Below are positions 62,368-64,000 of a stretch of DNA of 64,000 nucleotides, piece after piece. Origin of the DNA: Streptomyces sp. NBC_00335 (GTDB taxonomy: Bacteria > Actinomycetota > Actinomycetes > Streptomycetales > Streptomycetaceae); the NCBI RefSeq assembly GCF_036127095.1, contig NZ_CP108006.1, positions 2,356,001 to 2,420,000 on the forward strand, written 5' to 3'. Position 1 is the first letter of the stretch, and each line of letters opens with the position of its first letter. The translations under genes and the position numbers were made by a program. Below the pieces are notes generated by a model. The model searched no databases and was not told the origin of the DNA. It saw only the letters and a program-made list of their open reading frames with translations.

Positions 62368-62883
62368 ATGACGAAGCTGCTGCTCACCCTGCTCCTGGCC
62401 CTGGGCCTGACCCTGACCCCGGCTCCGACGAAGCCCGGGTCGCCGGGGCCGGCCCCGGGCGGACGCCCGCTCCCGTCCCCCCTGACGGTGATCCGCTGGT
62501 GGGACCCGCCCCCGACCCCGTACGCGGCGGGCCACCGCGGGGTGGACCTGGCGGCCCCGGTGGGCACGGAGCTCCGCGCGGTCGGTCCGGGCCGGGTCCA
62601 CTTCGCCGGCCCGGTCGCGGGCCGCGGGGTCCTCTCGCTGACCCTCCCGAACGGCCTGCGCACGACGTACGAACCGGTCCGCCCCCTGGTGGCACAGGGC
62701 GCCGAGGTCACGACGGGCCAGGTGGTGGCCCTCCTCACGGACGGCCCCCACTGCCCCCGCTCATGCCTCCACTGGGGCCTCCTCCACCAGGAGACCTACC
62801 TCAACCCCCTGAAACTCCTCCCCCACCCAACCCCCCGCCTACTCCCCCTGCCCCACCCGAGCTTTCAGCCGCCGGGCGCTTGA
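62368..62883 (+). CDS. Secreted M23-type peptidase-like protein with altered HxH motif
   Basis: A 171-residue protein with a short signal peptide ([13 protein letters not shown]) and a LytM/M23 fold. The first zinc motif is present as [10 protein letters not shown] (H-x3-D), and the second, normally HLH, reads CLHWG, so one His is Cys. The zinc ligands may remain, but the catalytic His is changed. It either cuts peptidoglycan with altered chemistry or only binds or regulates the wall. ATG 62368 was chosen; longer readings have no signal peptide. Its 3' end overlaps the start of repeat copy 4. Confidence 0.8.
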   Translation: MTKLLLTLLLALGLTLTPAPTKPGSPGPAPGGRPLPSPLTVIRWWDPPPTPYAAGHRGVDLAAPVGTELRAVGPGRVHFAGPVAGRGVLSLTLPNGLRTTYEPVRPLVAQGAEVTTGQVVALLTDGPHCPRSCLHWGLLHQETYLNPLKLLPHPTPRLLPLPHPSFQPPGA

Positions 62884-63027
62884 GACCGGGGTCAGGGCAC
62901 TTCCAGCCGTCCGGCGCTTGAGGACCGGGGTCCGGGCACTTCCAGCCGTCCGGCGCTTGAGGACCGGGGTCTGGGGCGGAGCCCTGGGAACGGTCGAAGG
63001 GCGGGTAGGGGACGGCCCCGCAGGGCA
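62862..63027. repeat. Dispersed repeat, copy 4, with a 39-bp tandem array
   Basis: Three head-to-tail units of 38-39 bp begin at 62862, 62900 and 62939 with CTTTCAGCC or CTTCCAGCCGTCCGGCGCTT; the last runs into the GGGCGGGTAGGGGACGGCCC end shared with copies 1-3. The first unit overlaps the end of the M23 gene, so the repeat encodes its last residues. It lies between convergent M23 and TetR genes. Confidence 0.85.
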
Positions 63028-63105
63028 TCGCACCCACCACACCGTCACGACCTGGGGCCGGCCCCCGGACTGGAGGCTCGGCCAGAGCCGGAAGCCGGGG
63101 CCGGG

Positions 63106-63687
63106 TCAGCCCCCGACGCCCCGCAGCGCCATCGCCACCGCCGCATCCGTGACAACGCCGGGATCCTCCCCCGCGCCACCCTCGATCCGCCGGACGGCGG
63201 CGTCCACCACACCCTGAAGCAGCATCGCGGCCAGCCTCGGCTCCGCCTGCCCCAGCGCGCCCAACGCCTCCACGATCATCGCGATCAGGCTCCCGTGCGC
63301 CGCACGGATCTTCTCCCGCGCCCCGGCGTCCAGCTCGCTCGCCGAGATCGCCACCACCGCCCGGTGCCGCTTGTCCCCCACCAGCCCCAGCTGGCAGCGC
63401 ACGTACGCCTCGATCTTCGCCTCCGGCGCCTCCGCCTCGGACATGGCCGCCTCGATCTCGGCCGCCCACACGGGGAAGTCCACCGCGCACAGCTCTTCGA
63501 CGACGGCCGCGCGGGATCGGAAGTACTCGTACACGGAGGACCGGGCGAGGCCGGTGCGCTCGGCGAGGGCGGGGAAGGTCAGCGCTTCCGTCCCCCCTTC
63601 GGACAGCAGGGAACGCGCGGCGTCCAACAGGGCGCCGCGCTGCATCGACCGGTGCTCGGCCACGGAGGCCGCTCGAATCCTGGGCAC
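63106..63687 (-). CDS. TetR-family transcriptional regulator
   Basis: A 193-residue repressor-like protein with the TetR helix-turn-helix ALTFPALAERTGLARSSVYE (about residues 35-54) and a helical ligand-binding part. Its ligand and targets are unknown. The 74-bp gap between its start and the whiG end shows no other gene. No effector gene lies adjacent except the wall protein gene convergent with it. Confidence 0.88.
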   Translation of the reverse strand: MPRIRAASVAEHRSMQRGALLDAARSLLSEGGTEALTFPALAERTGLARSSVYEYFRSRAAVVEELCAVDFPVWAAEIEAAMSEAEAPEAKIEAYVRCQLGLVGDKRHRAVVAISASELDAGAREKIRAAHGSLIAMIVEALGALGQAEPRLAAMLLQGVVDAAVRRIEGGAGEDPGVVTDAAVAMALRGVGG

Positions 63688-63761
63688 GCGTCCACTCTAC
63701 GGATGTACCGCAAGGCCGGCGCACGCTCTCGGCCTCCGCCCCCGCGCACCGGGCCCCCGGT

Positions 63762-64000
63762 TCAGCGCCCGACGTCCGCCAGCTTCGCGCGCAGCTGCAG
63801 GACGGACTTCGTGTGGATCTGGCTGACGCGGCTCTCGGTGACCCCGAGGACGTTGCCGATCTCGGCGAGCGTGAGGCCCTCGTAGTAGTAGAGGGTCACC
63901 ACCGTCTTCTCCCGCTCGGGCAGCGTGTTGATGGCCCGCGCCAGCAGCCGCCGCAACTCCCGGTCCTCGGCGACCTCCACCGGGTTGTCCGCGGCGGTGT
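63762..64000 (-). CDS. whiG: Sporulation sigma factor WhiG (C-terminal part)
   Basis: The last 79 codons of a sigma factor of the FliA/WhiG type. Region 4 with its helix-turn-helix ([20 protein letters not shown], about 26-45 residues before the end) and the end [12 protein letters not shown] match WhiG, which starts aerial-hypha sporulation in Streptomyces. The beginning lies beyond the window. The position next to rpsB-tsf-pyrH-frr-cdsA agrees with the whiG locus known from S. coelicolor. Confidence 0.95.
   Translation of the reverse strand, partial: TAADNPVEVAEDRELRRLLARAINTLPEREKTVVTLYYYEGLTLAEIGNVLGVTESRVSQIHTKSVLQLRAKLADVGR

Overview
This 64 kb window is high-GC actinobacterial DNA, almost certainly Streptomyces. 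The evidence is GC-rich third positions, many GTG and TTG starts, twin-arginine lipoproteins, a DasR-type chitinase operator, and the gene order rimP / proS / ispG-rseP-dxr / gabT / polyamine genes / thiamine transporter / rlmN / cdsA-frr-pyrH-tsf-rpsB / whiG. That order matches, from memory, the SCO5706-SCO5621 stretch of S. coelicolor read in one direction. No phage, insertion sequence, CRISPR array, ordinary tRNA, rRNA or antibiotic cluster is visible.

Layout. (1) 1-11.4 kb: informational and isoprenoid housekeeping: rimP (cut at the window edge), a lipoprotein/ferritin-fold pair, a kinase-fold protein whose catalytic residues look lost, a slipin, proS, two GNAT proteins, ispG, and rseP overlapping dxr. 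(2) 11.4-24.6 kb: a helical protein of unknown function, a long acyl-CoA dehydrogenase, an orphan type II thioesterase, an aldehyde dehydrogenase with a PucR regulator, a membrane-anchored TraG/FtsK-like ATPase, GABA aminotransferase and a PAP2 phosphatase. (3) 24.6-34.5 kb: a secreted chitinase with its operator, then a polyamine operon on the minus strand (aldehyde dehydrogenase, binding protein, ATPase, two permeases, FAD oxidoreductase). (4) 34.6-37.3 kb: a NADAR protein, three tandem Y-RNA-like units and the Ro60 orthologue rsr. (5) 37.5-43.1 kb: an adenosine-deaminase-family enzyme probably acting in menaquinone synthesis, a GDPD enzyme, a two-component system, a serine hydrolase and a small membrane protein behind a double palindrome. 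(6) 43.1-48 kb: a second polyamine set (binding protein, aldehyde dehydrogenase, Lrp regulator, aminotransferase). (7) 48-57.5 kb: an unusual ABC pair, a LOG protein, a DMT permease, a thiamine transporter behind a TPP riboswitch, and rlmN. (8) 57.5-64 kb: cdsA, frr, pyrH, tsf, rpsB, an M23 protein, a TetR regulator and the 3' part of whiG.

How the genes work together. The two polyamine sets plus gabT and the aldehyde dehydrogenase at 15.9-17.4 kb form a scattered route: polyamine import, oxidation or transamination to an aldehyde, oxidation to GABA, then transamination and oxidation to succinate. No gamma-glutamylpolyamine synthetase is in the window. The most unusual part is 35.2-37.3 kb. 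Three RNA units share an exactly spaced motif and covarying stems; two carry a tRNA fold in permuted order (T arm, closed acceptor stem, D arm), and the middle one has a plain loop instead. They sit directly before the Ro60 gene, so this is a Ro60/Y-RNA locus with an unusual composition.

Four copies of a dispersed palindromic repeat occupy gaps between genes, three of them between convergent genes.
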